From contig NC_092647.1 in assembly GCF_039555335.1 (NCBI RefSeq), forward strand, positions 6,586,608 through 6,650,607: a DNA stretch of 64,000 bases, in the 5' to 3' direction. Position 1 is the first letter of the stretch. Each line of letters opens with the position of its first letter. The notes below the pieces were generated by a model. It was given only the letters and a program-made list of their open reading frames with translations. It did not search any database and had not been told where the DNA came from. Shown here one piece after another: positions 38,801 through 49,129 of the stretch. The stretch comes from Amphiura filiformis. Its lineage: Eukaryota > Echinodermata > Ophiuroidea > Amphilepidida > Amphiuridae. The translations under genes were made by a program, and so were the position numbers.

Positions 38801-39141
38801 AGGATGAAACCGATGATAATCAGAGCACGTCAGATTCTGGCTCTCATACAAGTTCCCATCTAACAGAAAGCACCATTGATCCGCCAAACCAAGATCGAAG
38901 ACGCAGTACCCTGGTTGAACTTCCCAACATGCTTATGCGCGGCGTTGCTGGAAGATTACGCGCATGGAGGACATCACGAGCTCAATCGGTTCAGGAGGAA
39001 ACACCGCCACCGACAACCGTATCCGATGGAGTTGCAAGGACTATGACCGAGTCACCGACGACGGATCAGGCAACACCGTCGATGACTACTTTCCGGAGAC
39101 GGTTGCAAGCCATGGAAAAACAACAAGACTCTTCAGAATGA
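20806..39141 (+). CDS. C2CD6: C2 domain-containing protein 6 (CatSper subunit tau) orthologue, 13 exons
   Basis: Known role in mammals: C2CD6/CATSPERT is a C2-domain protein that directs the CatSper calcium channel to the sperm flagellum. Coding exons: 20806-20886, 21712-21763, 23287-23414, 24033-24152, 24792-24836, 26796-26956, 29641-29729, 35216-35297, 35964-36084, 37399-37458, 37549-37732, 38297-38370, 38803-39141. All joins keep phase and give about 511 residues. Matches to recalled human C2CD6 include VYVRIRVGKLIKCTQ, DDIRHFSIN, HKDMHIYDIIK and CFTYGIFGFGYSHQL (human FMFSYGNFGYGFSHQL). The C2 domain spans about residues 28-165. A PDPEVYV turn remains, but acidic residues of the later calcium loop are not evident, so calcium-independent binding is likely. 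Residues 227-293 are basic and helical; the C-terminal third is polar and Ser/Thr-rich, much shorter than the human tail. Least certain: exon 10, and the weak exon 2 donor (GTATCC). Confidence 0.85.
20887..21711 (+). other. C2CD6 intron 1
   Basis: Intron 1 opens with GTAAGC and closes with CTCTCTTTCAG. It contains a GCGCTTCGCGCGC word shared with 47756-47850. No nested gene was seen. Confidence 0.6.
22836..23181. mobile_element. Foldback MITE in C2CD6 intron 2
   Basis: The left arm carries ATCATTCAAGATA, then AATGTGCTTGGGATGT and GGAAAC. The right arm carries the reverse complement of the same words, ending TATCTTGAATGAT. The arms are about 75 bp, and the AT-rich middle has repeated ATTTGTCAT words. 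There is no transposase. Confidence 0.6.
24199..24259 (+). pseudogene. Partial duplicate of C2CD6 exon 4 end with its splice donor
   Basis: This copies the exon 4 sequence from about 24115 to 24160, beginning CATCGAATCATTGGACATAAA and ending GACATTATCAAG followed by GTAAAT. The copy sits 46 bp into intron 4, has small changes in the middle, and carries a second usable-looking donor at 24252. Using it would add 99 nt that contain a stop codon, so productive use is unlikely. Confidence 0.8.
25102..25609. mobile_element. Long-TIR MITE in C2CD6 intron 5
   Basis: TAAACATCTCAAAAAAAGTA at the left is mirrored by TACTTTTTTTGAGATGTTTA at the right. The mirrored similarity extends for about 130 bp (TAATGACCATTATT, AAATGCG..GAAGCAGAATTTATTTCTG). 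A G-run of about 13 marks the right arm. No coding sequence inside. Confidence 0.65.
26040..26175. repeat. Low-complexity CAAA/CCCC tract in intron 5
   Basis: AAACAAAC-type repeats are followed by a long C-run and CCCCCAC words. Simple sequence only. Confidence 0.7.
27310..28340 (-). mobile_element. Mariner-type transposon remnant with about 200-bp TIRs
   Basis: The ends are CAGGGTGTCCCAAA and TTTGGGACACCCTG, flanked by TA on both sides, the Tc1/mariner target site. The arms mirror each other for about 200 bp. On the minus strand near 27918-28127 a fragment reads LPARSPDLNHL, matching the region around the third catalytic Asp of mariner transposases (PxRSPDLxPLDFF). Only this C-terminal portion is left, and it is split between frames, so the copy is not autonomous. 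It sits inside C2CD6 intron 6. Confidence 0.8.
28649..29544. mobile_element. Mariner-type MITE with CAGGGTGATTT ends
   Basis: CAGGGTGATTTAAAATGAAC at the left is mirrored at the right (GTTCATTTTAAATCACCCTG), flanked by TA. The mirrored part is about 33 bp. The interior has a direct duplication about 300 bp apart (ACTTACCGACATTTATATAATTT near 28700 and 29000). There is no transposase. It lies just downstream of the other mariner-type element, so most of intron 6 is transposon. Confidence 0.75.
29641..29729 (+). CDS. C2CD6: C2CD6 exon 7, source of the adjacent minisatellite
   Basis: The acceptor is TTCTTTGTTGTTACAG. The exon encodes DVMAPMPVGHPEFINFAEK followed by VQIGRTSREL. Two donors are possible. 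The proximal one (GAGAAG|GTACAA at 29699) breaks the frame into exon 8. The distal one (AATTAG|GTAGGT at 29730) joins exon 8 in phase. The recalled human sequence YPAFLSPDLNVTVG aligns with HPEFINFAEKVQIG, which supports coding past the proximal site. If the distal donor is skipped, a stop comes five codons later. Confidence 0.75.
29699..35128 (+). repeat. 54-bp minisatellite, about 100 copies, derived from C2CD6 exon 7 and its donor
   Basis: Each unit contains CAATAGGGAGGACATCCAGA, then GATTTAG|GTAGGTCGTCTC and a linker GTGCTTGAGGAGGCA. The first part matches the last 26 or so coding bases of exon 7 and the second matches its splice donor and start of intron. Nearly every unit therefore repeats TTTAG|GTAGGT. 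Unit variants (GATATCC, ATAGATAGGACATGAAG, an 8-bp CAGTTGAG insertion at three places) are arranged in higher-order blocks: a 312-bp repeat near 29829/30141 and a 324-bp (six-unit) repeat near 34053/34381. Long antisense open frames exist only because 54 is divisible by three. Confidence 0.95.
35216..35297 (+). CDS. C2CD6: C2CD6 exon 8
   Basis: The acceptor CACTTAG|GG lies about 90 bp after the last minisatellite unit. It encodes KSSALDVFAGMEKHEPVILA and then RTMRK, with the final codon split into exon 9 (AG + A). The donor is AAAAG|GTATAT. Confidence 0.75.
35298..35963 (+). other. C2CD6 intron 8
   Basis: It holds a short direct duplication of GTGAAAATCGCATTTTTGTAG near 35380-35435 and a G-run near 35862. 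No gene or element end was recognised. Confidence 0.5.
36212..36855. mobile_element. Foldback MITE in C2CD6 intron 9
   Basis: ATAAACACCTCAAAAGAAAT at the left is mirrored by ATTTCTTTTGAGGTGTTTAT at the right. The arms are about 220 bp and highly similar, including ACATGTCGTCA, TTTGTACCAACAAAACTAAC and CCTAAATTGAAG. The spacer between arms is about 200 bp. A single-stranded copy would form a long hairpin. Confidence 0.75.
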
Positions 39142-40160
39142 ATCGAGATTTGTACTTACTGAAAACAATAATAATATACCGTAGCCTACATAGGCTACAT
39201 GTCATAACCCACTACCATGACTACTGAGTGTTATATTACCGTTGTTTTCATTTTCATTCGCAGTGTTTGTTCCTTGTAAATGAGCTTCTTGTAGGAATTC
39301 GACAACGGCCCATGATAGTTCAGGGTTAATGCTCACACTTCCCTATCCGCGGCAGCGTATTTATTGTCTGCAACCATACACGGTTGTTTGATGTGATCAT
39401 TTATTAGCTTTTCAAACAAAACGTAATGTACAACCAAATTTTAGGCATAAACAGCTAAAAGTGACATCATGCTAATGTATACAGATGCTTTTGAGTCATT
39501 CTCAACTTTAATTTCCCCGCTTTTACAAAATTATTCACTTTTATAGTATATTTTTAAGCATTTTCGGATATAAAATGTATCTAATAATGACAAAATTGGT
39601 GGCGCTATTTAGTTACTGGAAATTACTCTTAAAGCTTGTAATACAAATAATTCCTTTTATTGTTTGATAAAATATGTTGATAAAATTTCCTCGTTGCTTG
39701 TTTCACCTATTCCAGCTGTTTTAATGGCAGTATTAATCCCCTAACCCTGGCAAATAAAGAAATATGATTTAGGATAAATAGCGCCATCTATAGTTTGCAT
39801 TTAGTTAATAATGAAGCCAATTCTATATACATCAAACAACCGTGCATAATGGGCGTGCCACAATACGTTAACCCCACCTCAAACTTAACCCTAATCCTAT
39901 AACCCTAAAGGTTAGGTGTATGGCGGCCCATTATGGATGTAGCGGCCCGATGGTTGCAGATATAAATTAAGCTCCCCGGTCTACGCCAAGCTGGCACAAC
40001 TTTCTACAAACCTTTACATCAGGAAATGCCAGGGGTGTCTGACTGGGAGGGGAGATGTTACCCCATGAGAAGTGAAGAACTTGTAGGCTTAATTGAAGCC
40101 ATTTTGGTGGACCATTTTGTCACTATTGAAGCCAAATAACTGCTTAAAAACTAGTGTCGG
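39142..40160. other. C2CD6 3' flank with a nested inverted-repeat element
   Basis: Two inverted-repeat pairs are nested here. The outer pair is TTTATTGTCTGCAACCAT near 39359 and ATGGTTGCAGATATAAAT near 39950. The inner pair is ACACGGTTGTTTGATGT near 39378 and ACATCAAACAACCGTG near 39829. A few CCCTAA words lie near 39890. The 3' UTR end of C2CD6 could not be placed with confidence. Confidence 0.45.
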
Positions 40161-41651
40161 ATGTCCAAAGCAGAAGCAAAAAGGGCGACTGTCGCAATCC
40201 ATAGCAGCCGGACTAAGTTGACTTTTCCAGAGCGTTCTCTTGTTGAGGAGTTCAAGGTGGCCAAGGCAAGATCATTTATGACCCTGAGAGACTCAAAGGA
40301 CCCGGTAATCAAGAACACCCAGCCAGATGTTAGGTCAGGGAGAAAGTGGACAGCGAACTTGGCAGTTGAGGGGGCAGAGTCAAGGGTTCATACCACTAAA
40401 TCCGCCTGTGAAGCGGTTTCCGGTAAAAGTTTATCACGACTATATCCCAACTTTGCATAAAAAATGTGCAAAATCAGTACAATATTAACAATTTTAGTGT
40501 TGCAAATCGTGTTTTGCTAGAACTTGTGAATGTGATCTCTACTAATTTGAACAGAAAACGCGAAAATTTGAGTGATGTTTACGATGATGAGCGCATGAAC
40601 ACACGAGGTCAAAACGCGGTTAGTAGTCGGACGTAAACACGGGAAAATCGGGTCTTATAGCGCTATTTTTCTCAAAAAAGTAGACCTAAAATATGGTGTC
40701 ATTTTCAGATATGTTATGCAGAATTTTGTTCTGATTAAGATGATATCAAATATATATTTCAAAGTAAGACGTAAGACTTATAGCCTAAAACGTGACCCCT
40801 ATTTTGCACGTCAAGTCTATGGAAAGCTATTTTGTGGCATGTACCCTCAAGACTGAAGCACAAGAGATAGTTGGCGCTACCCAGCTGGGCCGTCAGGGGC
40901 TTGGTTGGACTACACACAAATGGTGGTCGTCATCTTCAGACAAGGAACGTCGCAAGCTGGTTTCGCAGGAGATAAGAGAGGCAGAAGAGGAGAAGAGACT
41001 GGCTACAGCAGTAGGTCAAGCTAAGAAAGGCGCTTGTACACGATGGGAGAATATTGAACAACGTAACATGTCTTGGAGCGTGATTTGGCATATGGAACTT
41101 CTTCGCATCTCATTTCTGTGCAGGTCAACATAATTATGATCTAGTACCAACACCAGCCAACCTGAGCGTCTGGTTTTTGAGGATAAGACGGACTGTTGCA
41201 ATGCGTGTGAAAAGTTCCAGTTCAAGATCGAGCATCCTTTCTTCAGCAAACGACTGGTGCATTAGGGCTGATCTGGATGGCAAAGGAGGATTTCCAAGAG
41301 AGATATTTATCACCGCACTGCGTCCAGATATTGTCATATGGTCAGAGGTTGGAAAAGAAGTGATCATTGGAGAGATGACTGTCCCATGGGAAGACAACAT
41401 TGATGAATCTCATGAGAGAAAATTGACCAAGTATGCAGAATTGAGAGCAGAATGCAAGGATAGAGGTTGGAAGGCTTCTTGCTACCCCTTCGAAGTCGGT
41501 TGCCGTGGTTTTGTTGCACACTCTTTGTAGAAGTGGCTGCGAGATCTAGGGTTCAACAGAAGAGCTAAAGTCAGTTAGCAGGGCAGCATCAGAGGCTGCA
41601 GAATCAGGATCGTCGTGGGTGTGGTCCAAGTACATTCAGAGGAGTAGATAA
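40161..41651 (+). mobile_element. Decayed retroelement-like protein remnant, family unresolved
   Basis: Three plus-strand pieces resemble the C-terminal part of long predicted proteins that I recall, often with a reverse transcriptase domain, from amphioxus, coral and other invertebrate genomes. Signature words are VEEFKVAKARSFMTLRDSKD, GRQGLGWTTHKWW, LRPDIVIWSEVGKEVIIGEM and YPFEVGCRGFV, with a tail SWVWSKYIQRSR. The PD..E spacing suggests a restriction-endonuclease-like fold, but this is inference. The copy is broken in several places and interrupted by unrelated sequence near 40430-40850. It looks old. Confidence 0.6.
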
Positions 41652-42049
41652 TCTGAAAGTGAAGTACATCATCAGTATCCTCAGCCAGATCAGGCAGGCC
41701 AGCTAGCCATATCTTTTACTTGTTCCCATTCCTTCATATCAACGCCAGTTAGCTAGGGTTAAGTGATTCCAGCTGCATGGTAGGGTTAGAGGCGCCGTAT
41801 CCCGCCCGCTTACTACAGACAAGTTTGGTCATCTGGGGGTACATATACACAGATCCCTCTTTTGACGACGGTGATAGCATATCCCCTATGGGCAAAGCGT
41901 CTTGCTGTGTCAAGCTGACATAGTATGGGTGCTAACTGGTGCTTGATCTCCTATTTTGGTTGGCTGGCCTGTGCCTATTACATTTTCTGAGAAGCAGATT
42001 ATTTATTTAGCAGCAGATGCTAGAAGCATAGTTTTAGTTTTATTAGTAG

Positions 42050-42325
42050 CTCACCAGCGGGAGGTGGTGTTTTCACTGCCGGCCCCCACCTTGAGGGAGT
42101 CTTGAAACTCCCCAAGACAGGTGGCAATCAACTGATGATCCCGCTGGTGAAAGCACAGGACAATTTCCAGCTGGGGTCTTTCTGTATATTTCACCTGTAA
42201 TAAATCATGTCTCACAAAGGCAAAATCGGAATCAACTGAAATTTTGGGAATAAGCTTTTTTCGTGTATATCTACTATAGCCTGGAAATGCCATAAAGAGA
42301 GGATCACGAATACTCCTTTTTAACG
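42050..42325. mobile_element. Partial TTAA-type MITE (family 2) joined to a hairpin segment
   Basis: The right part (about 42190-42325) matches the elements at 46662 and 63432: AAAATCGGAATCAACTGAAA, GGGAATAAGCTTTTTTCGTG and GGATCACGAATACTCCTTTT. The left part carries TCACCAGCGGGA and its reverse complement TCCCGCTGGTGA about 75 bp apart. It may be two elements joined. Confidence 0.5.
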
Positions 42326-44774
42326 TTCTCTCTTCTCTTTTTCTCCCTTTCCGATCCTTTTTTATGTCTTTCTCTTCTCCTCTACTTTCCCCCTTCTCTG
42401 AAACCTTTCTGACAAACGTAATTTTTCTTATAAACTCTATTTAGCAGGTGAAAAACTTTGTTAATCTCAGATAAACATAGTAAATAGAGTAAAACTATGC
42501 TGTGATAAACATAGTATATGAGATAAACCAAGTTTTTCTGTGATAAACCAAGTTTTTAAAACCATGTTTTCACTTGATAAACTAAGTGAATTCTCAGATA
42601 AACTTGAATTGAGTTTATCTATTATGTACATCCAGCATGCCATACAGCTTTCAACATGATCATGAAAATAATTTTAAAAACATCTAAAATCTTAAATAGC
42701 AAGGCGACCAGCATTCCACGTGGGGGGGGGGGGCAGGGGAAGCTGCCCTCTTTCCCCGGTGGCTACTCCACTGCCAACAACTTTAAATTGACACCACATA
42801 TGCTCAGTTCAATGTACCACACCCTCTACACCATGTACACGAAAAACAAACTCTCATTACTTCCATTTTCTCTACTTTTCAGTTTTTAATATATTACACA
42901 CCATCATTTGCTAAAGACCCTTTACATTTCATGGTTCTTTAAAAAGGTTCCCATGGACGGCAGCCGAAGAACCCTTTTAAGGGGGCTGTCATTTTTTCGG
43001 AAAGGGAGGGGATCCGAAATTTTCCAAAATTCGGCGTCAACAAATTGCGACCTCCCTATTTCGGCAACAACAATTTTATGAACCCCACCACCGACACCTT
43101 ACCCCCTAAACAGGCTAAAACTGTATTGGAATCAGTCTTTTTGAATAAAATAAACACGCTATCTTTGGTCATCTTGTGACTCCCTACATTTTGGTCATCA
43201 AAATATTATGACCCCCCTCCACTATTTTTCTTTCCAAAATTGTATTACCCCCCCCCCGTATTTTCTTCCCGAAGAAAATTATAGCCCCCTAAAACCTCTT
43301 TTCTATGCCCATTGTTTTGAGTCGTACCCTGGAGTCGAATTGACTCAAGGCCAAAAACACCTTTTACCCTAATTCACATCAGAATACACAACACTGTTTG
43401 TATAAGTTAACAAAATCTAACTCTTTAATGAAAAGTATCAATTATTATGATTGATAATGATTTTACACATAAACATATTTATGCAAAGATACAGTTTATA
43501 ATCACACTAAATTACTAACTTACCCGGCAGTCTTGATCTTCCTGTTGATTACAAAGTGCTGTTCATTCATTCATTCATATTTTATTTTCATCAATCATCA
43601 AAATGCATGTAATACATAAAAGCCAACAAAGTAATACAAAATATATAACGCTAGAATATTAAATACAATCAGGAATCAATAGTATAATCAAGCTTACGAT
43701 TAAATCAATATAATGTAAGTCAATACAGTAATATAATAATGCATGCTTAAGCAGACTACATTTTAAATGACAGTAATGATAATAATAATAATAATGATAA
43801 TGATAATAATAATAATAACACAAATAATAATAATAATGATAATACAATATAGTACTGCATGATTAATTATTAAGCAAGATTAAGCAAGCATTAGATTATA
43901 CAAAATATATGAATGATCATTGATATAATGAATAGTCAAAATTAATACGAAATATGAGGCAAGAATTAATGGTATAATTATATATCGATACAATCAATTA
44001 GTAACAATTATATCAGTATAATATAAATAAATACAACAACATAATAATGCATGCTTATCAGAATACATTTTAAATGGTCATTGATACAATAAATACAAAG
44101 TATAGTAATACAATTCTAAACTAGGTTGTTGAGCAAAGGAACTAGGTTGTTGAGCAAACTCAATGTTCCGGACGACTGATATATGATCCTGATTGAAACT
44201 TGTCCTGCGAAGATTGAATTTATATATCCTTTGTGTATAAAATCCCAGCACAGATGACACTTTCCAAAATGATGTTGCTTTCAACAATCAATCACTTTCT
44301 CCAGGAAACAGGCTTTTCCGCACTATTCGACTTAATACACATAGATATTTCAGATGTGTTGTTTCATAAACCAGACTTCAGCAAGTCGAGAGAAGAAATA
44401 TTAGGCTTTGGGAAGAGAAGAGTACTTGTTGCACTCCTTTGTTATCTGGATTAATAGCACATTATTAGCTCAGGTACCTCTATTTGAAGGCAGGTGAACT
44501 ATGCAACACATCAGAAAGCCTACGACCACTTTTTAACTCAGATCTGCCACGAGAAACAGTTACTCACATGTCTTTTAATTGATACCAAAGTAGTAAAGCT
44601 GATGGAGATTCTCGGCTATAATGTTCCTAATTCAATGGTCACATTGAGACATAATTTCCAAGATCCAAAAATATATCTATATAATTTGTTTTTCTGATCA
44701 AAATGGGATAATCAAACTCTTGCATGATTACTTGAAAGGCGGTTCCCATCTTTCATATCTCTCATGAAATAGCT
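42326..44774. other. Intergenic, low-complexity and AT-rich
   Basis: Contents seen: a pyrimidine-rich run (42326-42420), repeated GATAAAC words (42470-42620), a G-run (42722-42732), ATTC repeats (43563-43577), and a direct duplication of about 305 bp (TAATAATGCATGCTTA near 43736 and 44040). Short open frames at 44233-44697 show no recognisable family. Confidence 0.45.
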
Positions 44775-44778
44775 TTAA

Positions 44779-45126
44779 GGTGGTACTACACCCCTGCCCA
44801 ATTTTGTGCCTATTTTTGCATTTTTCTCAAATATTATAGTGCATTGGTGACAAGTAAGATATGAAGGCCTATAATATAGGGGCGGGGATTACAACTACTG
44901 CACTGGAAATTTTATTTCAGCACAGACAACAGTTGTGGAGTTACAGTCAAAAATGAGGGAAAACCAATAGTTGATCAATAACTACTTGCCTTGAGTTGCT
45001 GAATTTTCAGTGCAGTAGTTGTAGTCCTTGCCCCTATAATATACATCTTACTTGTCACCAATGCGATATAATTTTTGAGAAAAATGCCAAACTAGGCTCA
45101 AAATTGGCCAGGGTTGTAGTACCCCC
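44779..45126. mobile_element. TTAA-flanked foldback MITE, family 1 copy a
   Basis: TTAA flanks both sides. The ends are GGTGGTACTACACCCCTG and CAGGGTTGTAGTACCCCC. The whole 348 bp is nearly self-complementary (CTACTGCACTGGAAA mirrored by TTTTCAGTGCAGTAG). A close copy lies at 57709-58062. There is no coding capacity; a piggyBac-type source is likely from the TTAA target. Confidence 0.8.
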
Positions 45127-45130
45127 TTAA

Positions 45131-46572
45131 ACCTCTTTAAATTGTAAACGAAGACAAATAAACAAATTAAATTACTCATCAGGACACATCACACCATGCC
45201 AATAGGATTGAAAATAAGTTTATTAATTTTTGGTCTAAAACTAAATGTTTATTTCTTGACTAACAACCTGTGTTTATTGCTTTTTCAATATTTTTGAAAG
45301 AAATCACTTCTTTTCCAAATAAAGGTAAACTTGTGTAGGATCTGATAGAAAAGCAATAATAGCTCACACTACAAGCGGCACGTTGTTTATGATAAGAAAA
45401 GAGGTACCGGTACCGCTAGAATATACCCCATGTCTTAACGCACGTCTTTAGCGTCCCGTAATAAACTTTTTAGGCTTCTTGTGAGAAACACGCCATCTCG
45501 CGATGACCTCATGGCATGTGAACCAATCAAAATCCAGCTACTATCCAACCTGAAAAAGGACGTGCGCTTGATGTAAAAAGGGATAAAATCAATACGTGAT
45601 TCTGAGAATGTGTACGCATGGTGGTGATTGTATTAAAGTATATTGTAAAACGCCGTCGCAAATTCGACGTTGCCAACATTATAGGCTATCAGCAGTTTTG
45701 CGTCTGCCTGCATTATATAACAATGCATAGCAACGATTATGGGACTGGCTCAACAAATCAGATACCGGTACCATAGGATTTAATAAAGTTCAAAGTTCAT
45801 ACAAAGTAAAATCGTTCGACGATTGTCATGGATAAGAATTTACGCACTGGAAACATACATGTAGGCCTATCATAGCTGAATAGCTCTCAAAAATGATGAC
45901 ATGATAATCGATAATTAGCATGATCAAACTCAGAACTGCAAAAGTCAGATATCTGATAGTATGATTCAGCAGCAGGATGTCATGACTTAATTTATTCTTT
46001 ATGATTACGATTTAAAAAATAACAACGAAATAATAATTATAATTAAACGATGATAATATTATATACTATAATGTATAGGATTTTGTTTTAAATTAAAAAT
46101 TATAAACATTTTTTTATCATAGGCCTAATTTAACATGTTAAATATAGGCCTAGGCCTATATATCATTTCGCAACATCTTATAGGCCACACAAACAGCATG
46201 AACATGATGAATATTATAAACTTGTCAAATAACTTAAAAACACTCAGTTGAAAACGATTGTCATTTTGTCTTTATTTATACAATATTGCTTCTCGTATCA
46301 TTTGTTTTTGTGTAATTATTTTAACAAAACAATAGCCTACCAATCCAATTTAGCAGAAAAATGTTATATTAAAATGCGCTTTGCGATATTTGTAGGCCCT
46401 AAATTCAATTAAAAACTGCACGCGGTTGGTATAGGCTGAGAGAGAAACTTTTTCAGCCTACAATGAAATTATTATTATTATTATTATTTTTTTTTTGGTT
46501 AAAAAAAGCAGGACAATAAATCTGAAGTGTTTTCCAATTTATACAAATACATTTTTGTAGTAGGCCCTAACC
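45131..46572. other. Intergenic with a promoter-like patch
   Basis: Between about 45400 and 45620 the sequence is CpG-richer, with TCTCGCGATGA, ACCAATCAAAA and GGGATAAAAT. The remainder is AT-rich with AGGCCTA words. No exon was recognised next to the patch. Confidence 0.35.
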
Positions 46573-47268
46573 CAGCGAACACAAAACATTAATTTTTAAA
46601 ACGTTGGAAGCAGGTTGTATTTTGGGTTTTGGTTTTGGTAAAAACCTTTTAATAACATTAAAGGAGTATTTCGTGATCATAGCACTGATGATCCTCTTTT
46701 TATGACAATTTTCAGTATAGATATCCACGAAAAAAGCTTATTCCCAAAATTTCAGTTGATTCCAATTTTGCGTTTGCGAGTTATGCATGATTATACTGCT
46801 CCATAGACTGTGTTGTAATTTCGTTCTGGTATACCAGAATGAAATATTCATATCTTTGCTAAACGAATTAATCTGCAAGAATTTTTTTGTACATAAACAT
46901 TATGTAAAAGTCTCAACTTTTTTTGAAAAATGTGGGGAGATGATGCTGTGGATCACGAAATGCCCCTTTAAATGTCGGATTATATAAAAGTCATTAAAAC
47001 GTTTTAAAATGTTTTGTTATGAAAACACACAACAACAATATTTTTTAAATGTTTTCAAAATGTTATTTTTAATAAAAATTCCAAACATTTCTTTTGTGAA
47101 ATATTTTGTCAACACTTAAATAACATAATGTTAGAATATTTTTGAATGTTATGAAAAACGTTTTATATATCGTCTGTATACCCTTTATATAACCCGACAT
47201 TTAAACATTTTCTGACAACCTTTTCTAACCGTTTGCGAATGATCTCGAAAATGTTTTGTGTTTGCTGA
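46573..47268. mobile_element. CAGCGAACACAAAACATT-ended element, split by a nested MITE
   Basis: The left end CCAGCGAACACAAAACATT mirrors the right end AATGTTTTGTGTTTGCTG. Between them AAAACGTTTTAAAATGTT-like words recur. It has no coding sequence. A family 2 TTAA MITE sits inside (46662-46967), so this element is the older of the two. Confidence 0.7.
46662..46967. mobile_element. TTAA-flanked MITE, family 2 copy a (nested)
   Basis: Flanked by TTAA (46658-46661 and 46968-46971). The ends are AGGAGTATTTCGTGATC and GATCACGAAATGCCCCT. The interior shares AAAAGCTTATTCCCAAAATT and GTTATGCATGATTATACTG with the copy at 63432-63762. Confidence 0.8.
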
Positions 47269-48640
47269 GAAGGTTGCTTCATTTTAGTAATACGTTTTAT
47301 TTATTTTCATATATTTAGTGTGTAGCAACATTGAATAGTATTGTTATTATTCTATATTGTTTTATTAAATTTTGAACTATATATGTTCAAAATCTCACCT
47401 TCTCTGGTTCAACTATGGTCTTTCAGACTTTCACATTAAAATGTAGATTATGTGGTATCTTTATACTATAGGCTATATAAATAAATGGCCAATGATTTAA
47501 CATAAAAGTGGGAATATTTTAACTTTATAACATTAAGTTTTAAAGTTTTAATATTTATTTAATATTATTATTATTGTTATTATTATTAGTGTTATTTTGG
47601 TAGCTAATGAGTTAATGACCATAGGGGTAGATCCCGGGGAGATGGGGGATAAATCCTCCTAATATTTTAATCATCCCCCAATGTTGTGGCCTGTATATGG
47701 GTTTCTAACCAAAATTAACCCCATATTTGGTAATTTTAAACTAAAAGTGCCAATTTTTTGCGCTTCGCGCAAATTTATTCCGGTTTTGTACTATATTTCA
47801 CCAGTTTAGCTTCAATATAGCAATTTTTTTGCGCGTTTCGCGCGCATTTGTACCATAAACTTATTTTGTCGGCAAAAGGTGCTGCATTCACTAGACTTTA
47901 AGAAATTTTCTCCAACCCCAAAAAGAAATCTATGCTACTGTTAGTGATGTATATTTTTGGTTTCTTTTTAGGACATGAAGGGGGATCAAAAAATTTTAGA
48001 CCATAAAAGGGGGAATAAAAAATCCACCTTTTTTAGGGGGATCAAAAAATTTGACGTCCGAGGTTCCAACTTTTCCAACCAACCCCTCCACCACCAAAGT
48101 ATTTATGAACACTCCCTAAACTGGCACAAGTCTATGGCACAAGTCTCTCTTGTTTTAGAAAAGATTAATTTCCGGCTTACGCGACACCACCCGGATTTAG
48201 AAAATTCCCGGGAAAAAATGGCCTATTGGCATTTCAACTCAAAACTTGTCATATTATCTTTCTGATTTAAAAGCACCTATCCTAAAGAATATGATCCCGA
48301 ATCACACATAAATTCGCCCAGTCCCATTTCCCAAATATGAAAGTGAAAAAAAAAAAGTGAATTTCAGTTTGGCAGAGGTGGGACTCGAACATACGCCGCA
48401 GCTGCATACAGTATCTCCAAGTCCAGCGCGCTAATCCATTGGACCACATGAGTTGCTGGTAGCCATATTGAATTTTAAACATATAGCTTATAGGCAACTC
48501 CAACATTTCTGGGTATAGAATAGAAATACAACAATACGTGTATTGTGCTGAGCACAATAGATAATATCAACTTTGACTGCATCGTGCATCATGGTATTGA
48601 TATATCGGTCCGTACAATGGGAATCTGCCATTTTCTTGTA
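47269..48640. other. Intergenic with short repeats and a tRNA-like SINE head
   Basis: GCGC-TTCGCGC words recur near 47760 and 47825. GGGGGATCAAAAAATTT is repeated near 47982 and 48037. No gene was recognised apart from the tRNA-like segment at 48375-48465. Confidence 0.4.
48375..48465 (-). mobile_element. tRNA-Arg-like SINE head or tRNA pseudogene
   Basis: On the minus strand, GTGGTCCAATGGATTAGCGC followed by GCTGGACTT resembles the D arm and anticodon stem of tRNA-Arg(UCU). GTTCGAGTCCCACC further on is a good B box. The anticodon arm does not fold properly and the acceptor ends do not pair well, so a functional tRNA is unlikely. Confidence 0.6.
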
Positions 48641-48645
48641 GGCCT

Positions 48646-48697
48646 ATAGTCCCCGGAGCTGAGACCATAATACCTGGTCTCAGCCCCGGAGTATAGA
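48646..48697. repeat. Strong GC-rich hairpin
   Basis: CTATAGTCCCCGGAGCTGAG then ACCA is mirrored by TGGTCTCAG then CCCCGGAGTATAG, with a 7-base loop. It could be the end or whole of a tiny foldback element. Confidence 0.6.
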
Positions 48698-49129
48698 CGT
48701 TGGGAGTTCCCCCAAGATGTTTTTTAGAAAATAGAAGATTAGATTACCATAAAAACGACACAGTAATCTTTATCGGGGTTCTATGTAAAAATTACATTAG
48801 ATTTTTCATCATTTTTTGAGCGTTTATTTTCAGGAAATTCTATTTTGACGTATATAAAATTGAAATAAAATTCTCCCCTGCTAAACAACAACAACTGTAC
48901 CACAATTGGGTATCACGAATCGTCCTACATGTTGTGCAGTTAATATTCATATATTCCTTTATACATAGAATGCTGCAGTTTTTACACAAAAAATATTTCA
49001 GCGAAAACCCGCCCACTCGGCTATTTTATAATGATAATCAGACTTCCTTGGAACATGCAATAATTAGCATTAAAACCAAGTTGTTTTTATGCATTTTAAA
49101 AACACTTTGGCTGGACGGCGAAGGCCGCT

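Noticed and set aside
44233-44697. Two short plus-strand frames of 73 and 67 codons
   Set aside because: No splice pattern, domain or conserved neighbour supports coding, and the surroundings are repeat-rich.
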